A stretch of 64,000 bases of DNA. Source: Bacteroidales bacterium UBA1181. Its GTDB lineage: Bacteria; Bacteroidota; Bacteroidia; Bacteroidales; Paludibacteraceae. A program made the position numbers and the translations under genes. The stretch is from assembly GCA_002310215.1 (NCBI GenBank), contig DBYR01000011.1, forward strand, positions 26,745 to 90,744, read 5' to 3'. Shown here in pieces: positions 35,448-44,644 of the stretch (positions within the stretch are counted from its first letter, which is position 1; each line of letters starts with the position of its first letter). Below the pieces are notes generated by a model. The model was not told the origin of the DNA. It saw nothing but the letters and a program-made list of their open reading frames with translations, and did no database searches.

Positions 35448-37273
35448 AAAAGTACATATTATTTGCGGTTCTGTCGGCTGTGAGCATTCTCTCATGGTCG
35501 GCACAGGAGATTTTGACCATACATTTAAAGGGCGGTCAAAAAGAATCGATGAGAACAGAAGAGATCGACACCATCAGATTCAAGAGGAACGAGATGCTGA
35601 TCGAGGGTGACCAAACGAAGAAATACAAGATCGCCGATGTGGACAGCGCCACATTCACAGACAACACGATCCATCCGAAAGGAGACTTCTCCGACACCGT
35701 GGGCAAAGTCGTCATCGAGATGGTCTACGTGGAAGGAGGCACCTATACCAGAGGATGCGACGATTGCGCAGAGCAGGACAAGAAATACGAGACACCTTCC
35801 CATCAAGTGACCGTAAGCGACTTCTTCATCTGCAAGTATGAGGTGACCAACGAGCTTTGGAACGCAGTCATGGGCACCACATCCAATTTCTGGGAGAAAG
35901 GCAAAGCCCCGAAAATTGGAGTCAGCTGGTTTGAAGCAAACGACTTCATTTGCAAGTTAAACGAGAAGACAGGACGCACCTATCGACTATTGACCGACGC
36001 AGAGTGGGAATTCGCGGCAAGAGGAGGCAAGAAAGGTGTGCCATTGAACCACAAATACGCAGGAAGCGACGATGCGGACGAAGTGGCATGGCATGCCGGC
36101 AACAGCGGAGACTCCCCTCATGAAGTGGGTACGAAGAAACCCAACGAATTAGGGATCTACGACATGAGCGGCAACTCATGGGAGTGGGTATACGATTGGT
36201 TGATTGCCTATACTGACACGCCAAAGACCAACCCTATCCAGCTCACAGGCTCTGGTAACAAGACCCGTCGAGGCGGACACTACAGCGAGCCGGAAGAGTT
36301 CGCGAGGGTGAGTCGAAGAGCGATACGTTCAAGAGATGGCGCGGCCGGAATGGGTTTCAGACTCGGCTACTCGGAGAAGATGCCAGAAGGCATGACTGCT
36401 CCTTGCAAAGCCGCCAATCCACAAGCCTCCAACTGTGAAGGGAGCGAATACCGCGACTGTAGGCTGATCACCACCGATGAGGAGGCTTGGATTGGAGAAA
36501 GCGGCACACTCATCGTCCAAGAAGATGGAGCAGGTGGCGTCACCGGCTACCCTGACGTTACAGGAGATTGGTACACACTCAACAACAGATCCCTGAACAT
36601 TGTATCCAGTTCAGGTAAAACAACCACCTACGCATACTATGTATTCAGCGAAGATGAGATGACAATGATCGGGAACGACGGATTGCCATATCGTCTCTAT
36701 AAGCGAGCTAAATCAGAGGCCACAAAACTGCCAAAGGTCAACAAACCATTCTCCACATTGGACGACCTGATCAAAAACGTCGAGCCAGAGAGATTCGTCA
36801 CGCCAGAGCAACTCGCACATCCAGACACATCCGTACGCGACCCAAGGCTCATGCTCGAAAACGGATATACATGGTTCATGGACGGACGATGCTGCGGTGG
36901 CAACCACAAATACAGGTACCATCTCTCACCCAATGGCGACGCCGAATTCGTGGTGATGGACTATGACGACAGCCACAAAGAGAACATCCTTGCCAAAGGG
37001 CGATGGTTCACCGTCGGCAACATAGCACTCCACATCGTCTTCAAAGACGGATACTACAATTACCTCTACACGGTAGGAACCCGTACCATGTCCCATAATG
37101 AATACCTGCCAGAAGGACCGATCTACTGTCACATTTCATTCCAAGACTACGAACGAGGCGATTTCCGAATATTCAGCAAAACACGCTACGACGAAAATGT
37201 CAAACGTCCAAGAGGATTCAACGGTGAAAATCCGATACACGAGCCCGGGAAGTACCAAACATGCTCGGAATAA
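35444..37273 (+). CDS. SUMF1/formylglycine-generating-enzyme-family surface protein
   Basis: 609 residues. Signal peptide MKKYILFAVLSAVSILSWS. The N-terminal module (ILTIHLKGGQ ... EEIDTIRFKRNEML) is shared in outline with the DUF4353 protein downstream. Residues about 88-305 are a SUMF1 domain: MVYVEGGTYTRGC, FFICKYEVTNELWNAVMG, YRLLTDAEWEFAARGG, GIYDMSGNSWEWVYDW, RRGGHYSEP and GMGFRLG. True sulfatase-activating activity is doubtful for such a secreted member, because many family proteins bind rather than modify. Residues 310-609 hold two lipocalin-like beta-rich segments (ITTDEEAWIGESGTLIVQED ... and YRYHLSPNGDAEFVV ...) of unknown role. No T9SS domain was recognised at the end. Confidence 0.75.
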   Translation: MKKYILFAVLSAVSILSWSAQEILTIHLKGGQKESMRTEEIDTIRFKRNEMLIEGDQTKKYKIADVDSATFTDNTIHPKGDFSDTVGKVVIEMVYVEGGTYTRGCDDCAEQDKKYETPSHQVTVSDFFICKYEVTNELWNAVMGTTSNFWEKGKAPKIGVSWFEANDFICKLNEKTGRTYRLLTDAEWEFAARGGKKGVPLNHKYAGSDDADEVAWHAGNSGDSPHEVGTKKPNELGIYDMSGNSWEWVYDWLIAYTDTPKTNPIQLTGSGNKTRRGGHYSEPEEFARVSRRAIRSRDGAAGMGFRLGYSEKMPEGMTAPCKAANPQASNCEGSEYRDCRLITTDEEAWIGESGTLIVQEDGAGGVTGYPDVTGDWYTLNNRSLNIVSSSGKTTTYAYYVFSEDEMTMIGNDGLPYRLYKRAKSEATKLPKVNKPFSTLDDLIKNVEPERFVTPEQLAHPDTSVRDPRLMLENGYTWFMDGRCCGGNHKYRYHLSPNGDAEFVVMDYDDSHKENILAKGRWFTVGNIALHIVFKDGYYNYLYTVGTRTMSHNEYLPEGPIYCHISFQDYERGDFRIFSKTRYDENVKRPRGFNGENPIHEPGKYQTCSE

Positions 37274-37663
37274 AGACTAAGAGTAAACGAATCCTGCCAA
37301 TTCATTTTATTTTTTAATTTTTAAGGTGAGAGGTCATCCTTCTTTACGGAGAGGATGACCTCTTTTTTTGAGGCACTAAACAGCCAGAACGGCCTCCTAT
37401 TTCGTTCGTCACTGAAAAAAAATGGCATTTCGTCTAAAAGAAATTGCCCAATCGGGAAATATATAATAATATTACAGCCAAATTGGATTAATCGGTAATC
37501 AGCCAGTCTTAGTGACATTAACCCTCGGTTTTCTAACTGACACGAACTATCATGAGGATGCAAGAAAAGGGTACGATTCCCCCGCTCCACCTTAGAAGAA
37601 CACTAAGTTAGGCCATGAAACGACGAGACGAACCTATATAAAAAACACATAAACTCAAATCAT
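37274..37663. other. Intergenic region before the DUF4353 gene
   Basis: 390 bases with a strong terminator at 37329-37369. The rest is AT-rich and carries no supported gene; a minus frame at 37321-37590 overlaps the terminator and has no gene-like features. No riboswitch class was recognised. Confidence 0.5.
37329..37369 (+). terminator. Terminator after the SUMF1 gene
   Basis: AGAGGTCATCC and GGATGACCTCT form an 11-bp stem with a 13-base loop, followed by seven T residues. Confidence 0.9.
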
Positions 37664-40261
37664 ATGAAAAGGAACATTATACTTATCGCATGCTTGTTCA
37701 TAGGGCTGTTCGTTTGGGCACAGACTACGATCATTTTCCACTTCGGAAGTGACAAGACATCTCTCCCCGCCGAAAGTGTCGACACCATTCGATTCAAAGA
37801 CGGGAAAATCCTACTAGAATCCCTGAACGGAAAGACGACGGACTATGACCTTAGCAACATCGACAGTGTAACCTTCAACATGTCAAAAGGAGACACCGTG
37901 TTCGTCACCTATAAAGGAAGCTCTGTCACCATCGACAATCCATTTGACAACATCGACGCCTATGCTGATGGTTCAGATGTGACCATCATCTCCTCCGAAG
38001 GGCAGAAAGGCATCGTCTACTATCTTTCAGGATCTTCCGACAATGGCTCGTTCAACTTCACACCAGACAAGGGGTATACGCTGGTGTTCGACAATCTTTC
38101 GCTCTCGTGCGAGACCGCTCCGATCGTCCTAAACAAAGGATTGGATGACGAATCCTATGCGGCCACCGTATACCTCAAAGGAGAGTCCAGCCTCACAGAC
38201 AGTGAGAATAACAACCTGAAAGCGGCGCTCTACTCCAAATCGAAACTTAAGATCAACGACATCGAAGAGGGAGAAGGAAAGAAGGTCGGCAAGCTCACTA
38301 TCAAAGGAGAGAAACAACATGCCATCAACTCCGCCAAGCGCATAGAGATATATAGCGGAGAGGTTGCCATCAACGGTGCGAAGGGAGATGGCATCAACGC
38401 AGACGGACTGGAGATGTATGGCGGAGGATTGTCCATCAAAGGGACTACCAGCGACGGTGTGGATTGTAGCGAGCTGATCCTCGTCAATGGAGGAACCATC
38501 GACCTCGACGTCGCATCGGATGACACCAAAGGATTGAAATGTGATAGCATCATTGAAATCAACGGAGGCTCCGTCAACGTCAACGTGGACGGGAAAGGGT
38601 CCAAGGCCGTTAAAGCGAAACAGACAGTAACCGTCACGGGAGGAGACCTGATCGCCGCACTCAATGCGAAGGAACCATTTGCAGGAACAAACAACGAATT
38701 CAATTACAATGCAGCCATCGCTTGCGACGGAGACATAGAGATCAACAACGACGCCAATGTGGAGATCAAAGGAGCTGGCATCGCTGCCAAGGGCCTCAAC
38801 TCGGACGCAAATGTGATCCTCAACGGAGGAGAGCTCTCCATCGATCTGACAGGCAAGCAATACGACGAGAAAGCCAACAGGGACACTGTCTCCTGCACAG
38901 GTATCAAATGCGACGGCAAGTTCACCCTTACCGACGGTAAAGTGGACATCCATATAGGTTCAGACGCATACCTCTGCAAAGGCATCAAAGCGGACGATGA
39001 CATGACTATCAGTGGCGGTGATCTGACCATCAAGATAGAAGGAGGCTACTACATCACCGGGCAAACCCAATCCGGCGGTGGTGGCGGTGGTGGCATGTGG
39101 GGCTTCGGAGGAAGCTCTAAGACAACCTACAGCTACGCCGCATCGAAAATCATCAAAGCGGGCAAGAACTTCACCATGACAGGCGGATCGGCCAACTTGA
39201 CTGCCACATTGGGTAAAGGACTCATGTGCGACGGAAACGTCACCATCGGAGAGAAAAACGGTGACGACAACAACCTGAAACTCATCATCAACGCTGGTAG
39301 CCAAAAGAACGAGACCCACACCCACGACGGAGGATCCATCGAGGGAATCCGCACCAAGGCACATGGTTCACCGAAGGGTATCAAAGCGGATGGCAACATC
39401 ACCATCAACAGCGGATGCATTGACATCTACGCATACGACACGGGTATCCTCGCAGAGGGAATCCTCACCATCAACAACGGAAACATCGAGGTGGATGCAC
39501 CATACGACCAAGGCGTATTCGGCAAGAAAGAATTGAACATCCTCGGCGGAAGTGTGACGGTGCCTTCTTCTTACGAGGCATTCTCCGGCGCCTCCATCAC
39601 CCTTGACGGAGATAGCCGCACCTACGTGGTCGCTTCGGACGACGCTTGGAACGCCACCAACGGCCAAGAGAAATCTGACAACGTACATATTTACCTCAAG
39701 GGCGGAATCCACTTCGCACAAGCGGAAGGTGACGGTCTGGACTCTAACGGAGACATGGTCATCACTGGTGGTATTACCGTAGTAGCTCAGAGACACTCCC
39801 TGAACTCTCCTCTGGATGCGGAAGGAATCACCCACAAAGGTGGCTTCGTCTTGGCAGTCGGCGGAAACGGAATGTTCAACGAGTCTATTCCAGTCGCATC
39901 GGAAGGCCACATCTACAACAACAGCTTCACCTTGAAAGCGGGACAATACATCGTAGTAGCGAACAACTCCGGCAATGTCATCGCAGCGTTGAAGATGCCT
40001 CTCGACCCATACAACGCAAACAACGGGAATGGAGCCATCTGCGCCTACAATGCTAACATAAGGAACTACAACTTCTATGTGGGCAACAACTTCAACGGAG
40101 AGTTGAACTACTTCGATAAATTCGGGTTCTACGATCCGGAGCAGAACTTCAACCTCAACCAATTCCAAAGGCTAGAAGTCAAGACAGAAACCGGCAATGG
40201 CAGCGCATTCGGCGGCGGTGGCGGCCAGTGGGGCGGTGGCAGCCAATGGGGCGGTTGGTAA
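37664..40261 (+). CDS. DUF4353 carbohydrate-binding-like beta-helix protein
   Basis: 865 residues. Signal peptide MKRNIILIACLFIGLFVWAQ. The N-terminal module (IIFHFGSDKTSLPAESVDTI ... DLSNIDSVTF) is like that of the SUMF1 protein upstream. Residues about 85-760 form a long repeat of Gly/Asp-rich beta-helix rungs: GDGINADGLEMYGGG, KGLKCDSIIEINGGSV, KGIKADDDMTISGGD, KGIKADGNITINSGC, GILAEGILTINNGN. This is the pattern of the DUF4353 (Cthe_2159-like) proteins, which bind acidic polysaccharides and calcium. A glycine run interrupts near 470 (SGGGGGGGMWGFGG). The C-terminus is Gly/Trp/Gln-rich (GGGGGQWGGGSQWGGW). It is probably cell-surface and adhesive. Confidence 0.8.
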   Translation: MKRNIILIACLFIGLFVWAQTTIIFHFGSDKTSLPAESVDTIRFKDGKILLESLNGKTTDYDLSNIDSVTFNMSKGDTVFVTYKGSSVTIDNPFDNIDAYADGSDVTIISSEGQKGIVYYLSGSSDNGSFNFTPDKGYTLVFDNLSLSCETAPIVLNKGLDDESYAATVYLKGESSLTDSENNNLKAALYSKSKLKINDIEEGEGKKVGKLTIKGEKQHAINSAKRIEIYSGEVAINGAKGDGINADGLEMYGGGLSIKGTTSDGVDCSELILVNGGTIDLDVASDDTKGLKCDSIIEINGGSVNVNVDGKGSKAVKAKQTVTVTGGDLIAALNAKEPFAGTNNEFNYNAAIACDGDIEINNDANVEIKGAGIAAKGLNSDANVILNGGELSIDLTGKQYDEKANRDTVSCTGIKCDGKFTLTDGKVDIHIGSDAYLCKGIKADDDMTISGGDLTIKIEGGYYITGQTQSGGGGGGGMWGFGGSSKTTYSYAASKIIKAGKNFTMTGGSANLTATLGKGLMCDGNVTIGEKNGDDNNLKLIINAGSQKNETHTHDGGSIEGIRTKAHGSPKGIKADGNITINSGCIDIYAYDTGILAEGILTINNGNIEVDAPYDQGVFGKKELNILGGSVTVPSSYEAFSGASITLDGDSRTYVVASDDAWNATNGQEKSDNVHIYLKGGIHFAQAEGDGLDSNGDMVITGGITVVAQRHSLNSPLDAEGITHKGGFVLAVGGNGMFNESIPVASEGHIYNNSFTLKAGQYIVVANNSGNVIAALKMPLDPYNANNGNGAICAYNANIRNYNFYVGNNFNGELNYFDKFGFYDPEQNFNLNQFQRLEVKTETGNGSAFGGGGGQWGGGSQWGGW

Positions 40262-40308
40262 GCCTCATAAAGCAGGAAAGGAAGGAAAGAAATTTCCACA
40301 AAAATATC

Positions 40309-40363
40309 CACACCCCTTGCGGATCGAAAAACAATGCCGCAAGGGGTGTGATCTTTATTTTTT
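40309..40363 (+). terminator. Terminator after the DUF4353 gene
   Basis: CACACCCCTTGCGG and CCGCAAGGGGTGTG form a perfect 14-bp stem with a 14-base loop, followed by ATCTTTATTTTTTG. Confidence 0.9.
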
Positions 40364-40392
40364 GAAAGGGGGAACGAATTTTATCATAAACA

Positions 40393-40423
40393 TTGTTTTC
40401 TACAGTCCCATTCGCTAAATTTG
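40393..40423 (+). promoter_or_regulatory. Promoter of the BtuG-like gene (-33 and -7 boxes)
   Basis: TTG at 40393-40395 and TAAATTTG at 40416-40423 are 20 bases apart, matching the Bacteroidetes consensus and spacing. The ATG at 40446 follows 22 bases later. Confidence 0.7.
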
Positions 40424-40445
40424 CGCAAACAAAACTTTATTTAAC

Positions 40446-41531
40446 ATGAAAAAGAAAACATTATTCCAAAAACTATGGTTATTTATTGTCAGCGCTCTAA
40501 TCATAGGTAACTTCAGCAGTTGCAAGGATGAAGAAGAAAGCAATGGAAACGGCAGCGTCAGTGAGAACGACCGCACATGCATCATCCTGAACCAAGGAAA
40601 CTTCAACGAAGCAAACGGAAGCATCAGCGTCATCGACAAAAATGGAGAAATCACGAACCAAGTGTACAAAACAGCCAATGGGCATCACCTCGCCGCCATC
40701 ATCGAATCAGGGTTCATCGACAGAGGCAAGATGTTCATCATCTGCAATAACGAGGATAAGGTAGAGGCACTGAACCTAAGCGACTTCAAGAGGCTCTTCA
40801 CCATTAAAGGGATCATCACCCCAAGATATGGAACGGTCGCAGACGGATACCTCTTCGTGACTTCCGTGCCAGATTGGTACACACCTGAAGGACGCGTCTA
40901 CAAGGTGGACATCGCCGCAGCGGAGATAGACACCTTCATTGAACTGGACGGACAACCGGAAGGCATCACCACCCTAAACGGAAAGATCGTTGTGGGAGAA
41001 GGCAACAAAGTGAAACTCATCAACCCGACCACCCTCGCCGTGGAGAAGACAGTGAAGGTTCCAAGCGCACTCAATGTGAAGCATTTCACAAAGGATGCGG
41101 ACAACAACATCTGGGCATCCCTCAGCGGATATGACGAGAACTACAACGCTTTCGGAGGCATCACACGGTTGGATTTCAGCAAAGACTCCGTCGACAATTA
41201 CACGCAACTGGACAACTTCGCGGGAGAAGGCCACCTAAGCGTCAATCCGAGCAAGACAGCCATCCTCTACCGTACCATATCAGGAGCATACACGGAAAAT
41301 GAGAAGAGCGGCATCGGAAGCTACGACATCGCAACACAAAGCGCCAAAGAGATAGTCGAGGGCGACGGATTCTACGGATTCAACGTGGACCCGAAAAGCG
41401 GAGACATCTACACCGCCAATATCAACGGATGGATCACCAACAGCACCCTCCTCATCTACGATGCGCAAGGCAACGCCAAAAGCACGGACGAAACAGTCGG
41501 AGTGGGAGCTTGCCGATTCATCTTCCAATAA
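40446..41531 (+). CDS. BtuG/YncE-like beta-propeller surface lipoprotein
   Basis: 361 residues. The signal peptide ends in the lipobox NFSSC (about C26), followed by Asp/Glu-rich residues typical of surface-exported Bacteroidetes lipoproteins. The body is a repeated four-strand propeller: LNQGNFNEANGSISVID, ITPRYGTVADGYLFVTS, VEKTVKVPSALNVKHFTKDA, NIWASLSG, GFNVDPKSGDIYTANI. The opening segment is characteristic of BtuG-type/DUF5074 proteins, which bind cobalamin and cap BtuB in gut Bacteroides. A BtuB-like receptor lies about 6 kb upstream, though not in the same operon. The cobalamin assignment is inference. It has its own promoter and terminator. Confidence 0.7.
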   Translation: MKKKTLFQKLWLFIVSALIIGNFSSCKDEEESNGNGSVSENDRTCIILNQGNFNEANGSISVIDKNGEITNQVYKTANGHHLAAIIESGFIDRGKMFIICNNEDKVEALNLSDFKRLFTIKGIITPRYGTVADGYLFVTSVPDWYTPEGRVYKVDIAAAEIDTFIELDGQPEGITTLNGKIVVGEGNKVKLINPTTLAVEKTVKVPSALNVKHFTKDADNNIWASLSGYDENYNAFGGITRLDFSKDSVDNYTQLDNFAGEGHLSVNPSKTAILYRTISGAYTENEKSGIGSYDIATQSAKEIVEGDGFYGFNVDPKSGDIYTANINGWITNSTLLIYDAQGNAKSTDETVGVGACRFIFQ

Positions 41532-41556
41532 GACTGAGAAGTTAGAAACGAACCAT

Positions 41557-41590
41557 AAAGAGTGCAGATTCGTTCCGCACTCTTTTTTTT
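41557..41590 (+). terminator. Terminator after the BtuG-like gene
   Basis: AAAGAGTGC and GCACTCTTT form a 9-bp stem with a short interior, followed by a run of T residues. Confidence 0.88.
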
Positions 41591-41602
41591 GTCAAAAATG
41601 AC

Positions 41603-41610
41603 TAAATTCG
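41603..41610 (+). promoter_or_regulatory. Variant -7 box for uvrA
   Basis: TAAATTCG differs from TAnnTTTG at one position. The same TTCG ending occurs before parA. No -33 TTG stands at the normal spacing. No SOS box was recognised. Confidence 0.35.
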
Positions 41611-41644
41611 CGCACAGATTAGAAAAAGGAAAGGCGAAACAAAA

Positions 41645-44476
41645 GTGGAGATCAAGAAAGAACAAGGAACTGGATGGATAGACGTCTACGGCGCAAGGGT
41701 ACATAACCTGAAGAATATCGACGTGAGCATCCCCCGGGACAAATTGACCGTAATCACAGGACTGAGCGGAAGCGGCAAGTCCTCGTTGGCGTTCGACACC
41801 ATCTATGCGGAGGGACAACGGCGCTACATCGAGACCTTCTCGTCCTACGCAAGGAACTTCTTGGGCAATATCGAACGTCCGGACGTGGACAAGATAACCG
41901 GACTTAGCCCCGTCATCTCCATCGAGCAAAAAACGACCAACAAAAACCCACGCTCCACGGTAGGCACGACCACGGAGATCTATGACTTCCTGCGACTACT
42001 CTTCGCCAGGGCCGGAGAGGCCTACTCCTACGTCACGGGAGAGAAAATGGTGAAATACACCGAGGATCAAATCCTCAGCCTCATACACGCGGACTACAAG
42101 GGCGAGGCCGTCCTAATCCTCGCACCGCTCGTCAACTCCAGGAAAGGACACTACAAAGAGCTCTTCGAGCAGACCCGCAAGAAGGGTTACCTGAACGTGC
42201 GCGTGGACGGAGAGATGAGGGAGATCACCCACGGCATGAAGCTGGACCGTTACAAGAACCACACCATCGAGGTGGTCATCGACAAGCTCATCATCACAGA
42301 CAAGAACGAGAAGCGCATCAAAGACTCGGTACGGATCGCCATGAAGCAGGGAAACGGAACGCTCATCGTGGTCAAGAAAAGCGATGGCAGCAGCCGCCAC
42401 TTCAGCCGCCACCTCATGTGCCCCACCTCCGGCATCTCCTATGCGGAACCCGCCCCGCACAACTTCTCCTTCAATTCGCCCCACGGGGCCTGCGACAAAT
42501 GCAAAGGTCTAGGATACGTCAACGAAATAGACCTGGATAAAATCATACCAGACAAACGTCAAAGCATCTACAACGGAGGCATATCCCCGTTAGGAAAATA
42601 TAAAAAATCTCTCTTCTTCTGGATGTTGGAGTCCATCGCGGAGAAATACGAATTCTCCCTGAAGGATCCAATAGAGGAGATTCCCGAGGAGGCATTGAAC
42701 GCTATCCTCAACGGAACGGACGAACGTATCTGCGTGAAAAACAGTTCATTGGGCGAATCACACTGCACCTATAGCTTCGAGGGCGTCATCCGCTACATCG
42801 AGATGCAACGGGAGGGCGACACCTCCGCCACCTCGCAGAAATGGGCGGAACAATTCAGCAAGACGATCGTCTGCCCGGAGTGCGGCGGTAGCCGTATCAA
42901 CCAAGAGGCGAGGAACTACAAGATCGCGGGGAAAAGCATAGACCAACTCGCCAACATGGACATCGCCGAACTGCAGGAATGGACAGCCAATGTGGTCGAC
43001 AAGTTGGAAGAGAAACAACGCACCATCGCCACGGAGATACTCAAGGAGATACAGACGAGGCTACAATTCCTTGTCGACGTCGGACTGGACTACCTCTCCC
43101 TCAACCGCGCCACCGCAACGCTTTCCGGCGGCGAGAGCCAACGCATCAGACTGGCGACACAGATCGGTTCACAGCTCGTCAACGTGCTCTACATCCTCGA
43201 CGAGCCCAGCATCGGCTTACATCAGAGGGACAACACCCGACTCATCAACTCGCTCAAACGATTACGAGACATAGGCAACTCCATCATCGTGGTGGAGCAC
43301 GACAAAGACATGATGCTCGAGTCCGACTACATCGTGGACATGGGACCACTGGCAGGCCGCAAGGGAGGGAACGTCGTCTTCGAAGGCACCCCTGCTGACA
43401 TGTTGAAAACCAATACGATGACGGCGGAATACCTCAACGGCAAACGCAAGATTGAGGTAAGACCAGAGAAGCGGGAGGGAACAGGCAAGAGCATCCGCCT
43501 CTACGGAGCGAGAGGAAACAACCTGAAGAACGTGGACGTGGAGATACCTTTGGGCAAACTCGTCTGCGTGTCGGGCGTGTCGGGCAGCGGCAAGTCCTCG
43601 CTCATCAACGACACCCTGCAGCCCATCCTCAGCCAACACTTCTACAACTCCTTGCAAGACCCGTTGCCATACGACAGGATCGAAGGATTGGAGAACATAG
43701 ACAAAGTCATCAACGTGGACCAAACCCCTATCGGTCGCACACCACGGTCCAATCCAGCCACCTACACCGGCCTATTCGGGGAGATCCGCGAACTATTCGT
43801 CACCCTGCCAGAGTCCAAAATCAGGGGATATAAGCCGGGGCGGTTCTCCTTCAACGTAAAAGGCGGAAGGTGCGAGACCTGCGGAGGAAACGGATTCAGG
43901 ACCATCGAGATGAACTTCCTGCCCGACGTGCTCGTGCCATGCGAGACCTGCCAAGGCAAACGATACAACCGAGAGACCTTGGAGGTACGTTACAAGGGAA
44001 AATCCATCGCCGACGTGCTGGACATGACCATCAACATGGCCGTCGAATTCTTCGAAAACATACCATCCATCTACCATAAGGTCAAGACATTACAAGAGAT
44101 CGGATTAGGCTATATCCGTTTAGGGCAACCCTCCACCACCCTTTCAGGCGGAGAGAGCCAACGCATCAAGCTCGCCACCGAACTGATGAGGAAGGAGACC
44201 GGCAACACGCTCTATATCCTCGACGAGCCCACCACAGGACTTCACTTCGAAGACATAAGGATATTGCTGGATGTATTGAACAAACTGGCGGACAGAGGCA
44301 ATTCCATCATCGTCATCGAGCACAATCTGGACATCATCAAATCAGCGGATTATGTCATCGACATGGGGCCCGAAGGCGGACGAGGAGGTGGAAAGATTTT
44401 GGCGACAGGCACGCCAGAGGAAATTGCACGGAACCAACGGAGCGCCACCGGGCTCTATCTGAAGAAAGAACTATAG
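41645..44476 (+). CDS. uvrA: UvrABC excinuclease subunit A
   Basis: 943 residues starting at a GTG (41645); no in-frame ATG lies before conserved sequence, and the first residues lead straight into VYGARVHNLKNIDV. This damage-recognition ATPase of nucleotide excision repair works with UvrB and UvrC. It has two ABC modules, with Walker A GLSGSGKSS (about 36-44) and GVSGSGKSS (K650), signature loops LSGGESQRIRLAT and LSGGESQRIKLAT, and Walker B LDEPSIGLH and LDEPTTGLH. Zinc-binding cysteine pairs are CDKCKGLG with CPECGG, and CETCGGNGF with CETCQGKRY. All key motifs are intact. It is preceded by a terminator, and parA has its own promoter. Confidence 0.97.
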   Translation: MEIKKEQGTGWIDVYGARVHNLKNIDVSIPRDKLTVITGLSGSGKSSLAFDTIYAEGQRRYIETFSSYARNFLGNIERPDVDKITGLSPVISIEQKTTNKNPRSTVGTTTEIYDFLRLLFARAGEAYSYVTGEKMVKYTEDQILSLIHADYKGEAVLILAPLVNSRKGHYKELFEQTRKKGYLNVRVDGEMREITHGMKLDRYKNHTIEVVIDKLIITDKNEKRIKDSVRIAMKQGNGTLIVVKKSDGSSRHFSRHLMCPTSGISYAEPAPHNFSFNSPHGACDKCKGLGYVNEIDLDKIIPDKRQSIYNGGISPLGKYKKSLFFWMLESIAEKYEFSLKDPIEEIPEEALNAILNGTDERICVKNSSLGESHCTYSFEGVIRYIEMQREGDTSATSQKWAEQFSKTIVCPECGGSRINQEARNYKIAGKSIDQLANMDIAELQEWTANVVDKLEEKQRTIATEILKEIQTRLQFLVDVGLDYLSLNRATATLSGGESQRIRLATQIGSQLVNVLYILDEPSIGLHQRDNTRLINSLKRLRDIGNSIIVVEHDKDMMLESDYIVDMGPLAGRKGGNVVFEGTPADMLKTNTMTAEYLNGKRKIEVRPEKREGTGKSIRLYGARGNNLKNVDVEIPLGKLVCVSGVSGSGKSSLINDTLQPILSQHFYNSLQDPLPYDRIEGLENIDKVINVDQTPIGRTPRSNPATYTGLFGEIRELFVTLPESKIRGYKPGRFSFNVKGGRCETCGGNGFRTIEMNFLPDVLVPCETCQGKRYNRETLEVRYKGKSIADVLDMTINMAVEFFENIPSIYHKVKTLQEIGLGYIRLGQPSTTLSGGESQRIKLATELMRKETGNTLYILDEPTTGLHFEDIRILLDVLNKLADRGNSIIVIEHNLDIIKSADYVIDMGPEGGRGGGKILATGTPEEIARNQRSATGLYLKKEL

Positions 44477-44612
44477 TAAAGAAATACAACGCATTTATTT
44501 TCAAACGATTAATAAGACACGAAAGAGGGCATCCCCCCACGTTGTTAAAAACGTGTTAATCCTTTTTAACCACCGAGTCAAGTAATCGCAAGAGGGTATG
44601 AAAAAAAATAAT

Positions 44613-44620
44613 TATATTCG
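44613..44620 (+). promoter_or_regulatory. Variant -7 box for parA
   Basis: TATATTCG, again ending TTCG. The ATG at 44645 follows 24 bases later with a GGAG ribosome-site-like sequence. Just upstream, GTTAAAAA and TTTTTAAC form an inverted repeat near 44540-44570. Confidence 0.35.
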
Positions 44621-44644
44621 CGTTGAACAAAACTTGGAGTTCGT

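Noticed and set aside
38129..38953. 274-codon minus frame inside the DUF4353 gene
   Set aside because: Shadow of the periodic Gly/Asp-rich repeats on the plus strand, which has a signal peptide and a recognised fold.
37274..40445. Cobalamin riboswitch near the BtuG-like gene
   Set aside because: No B12-box-like sequence seen by eye in the spacers; the region holds ordinary terminators and a short leader.
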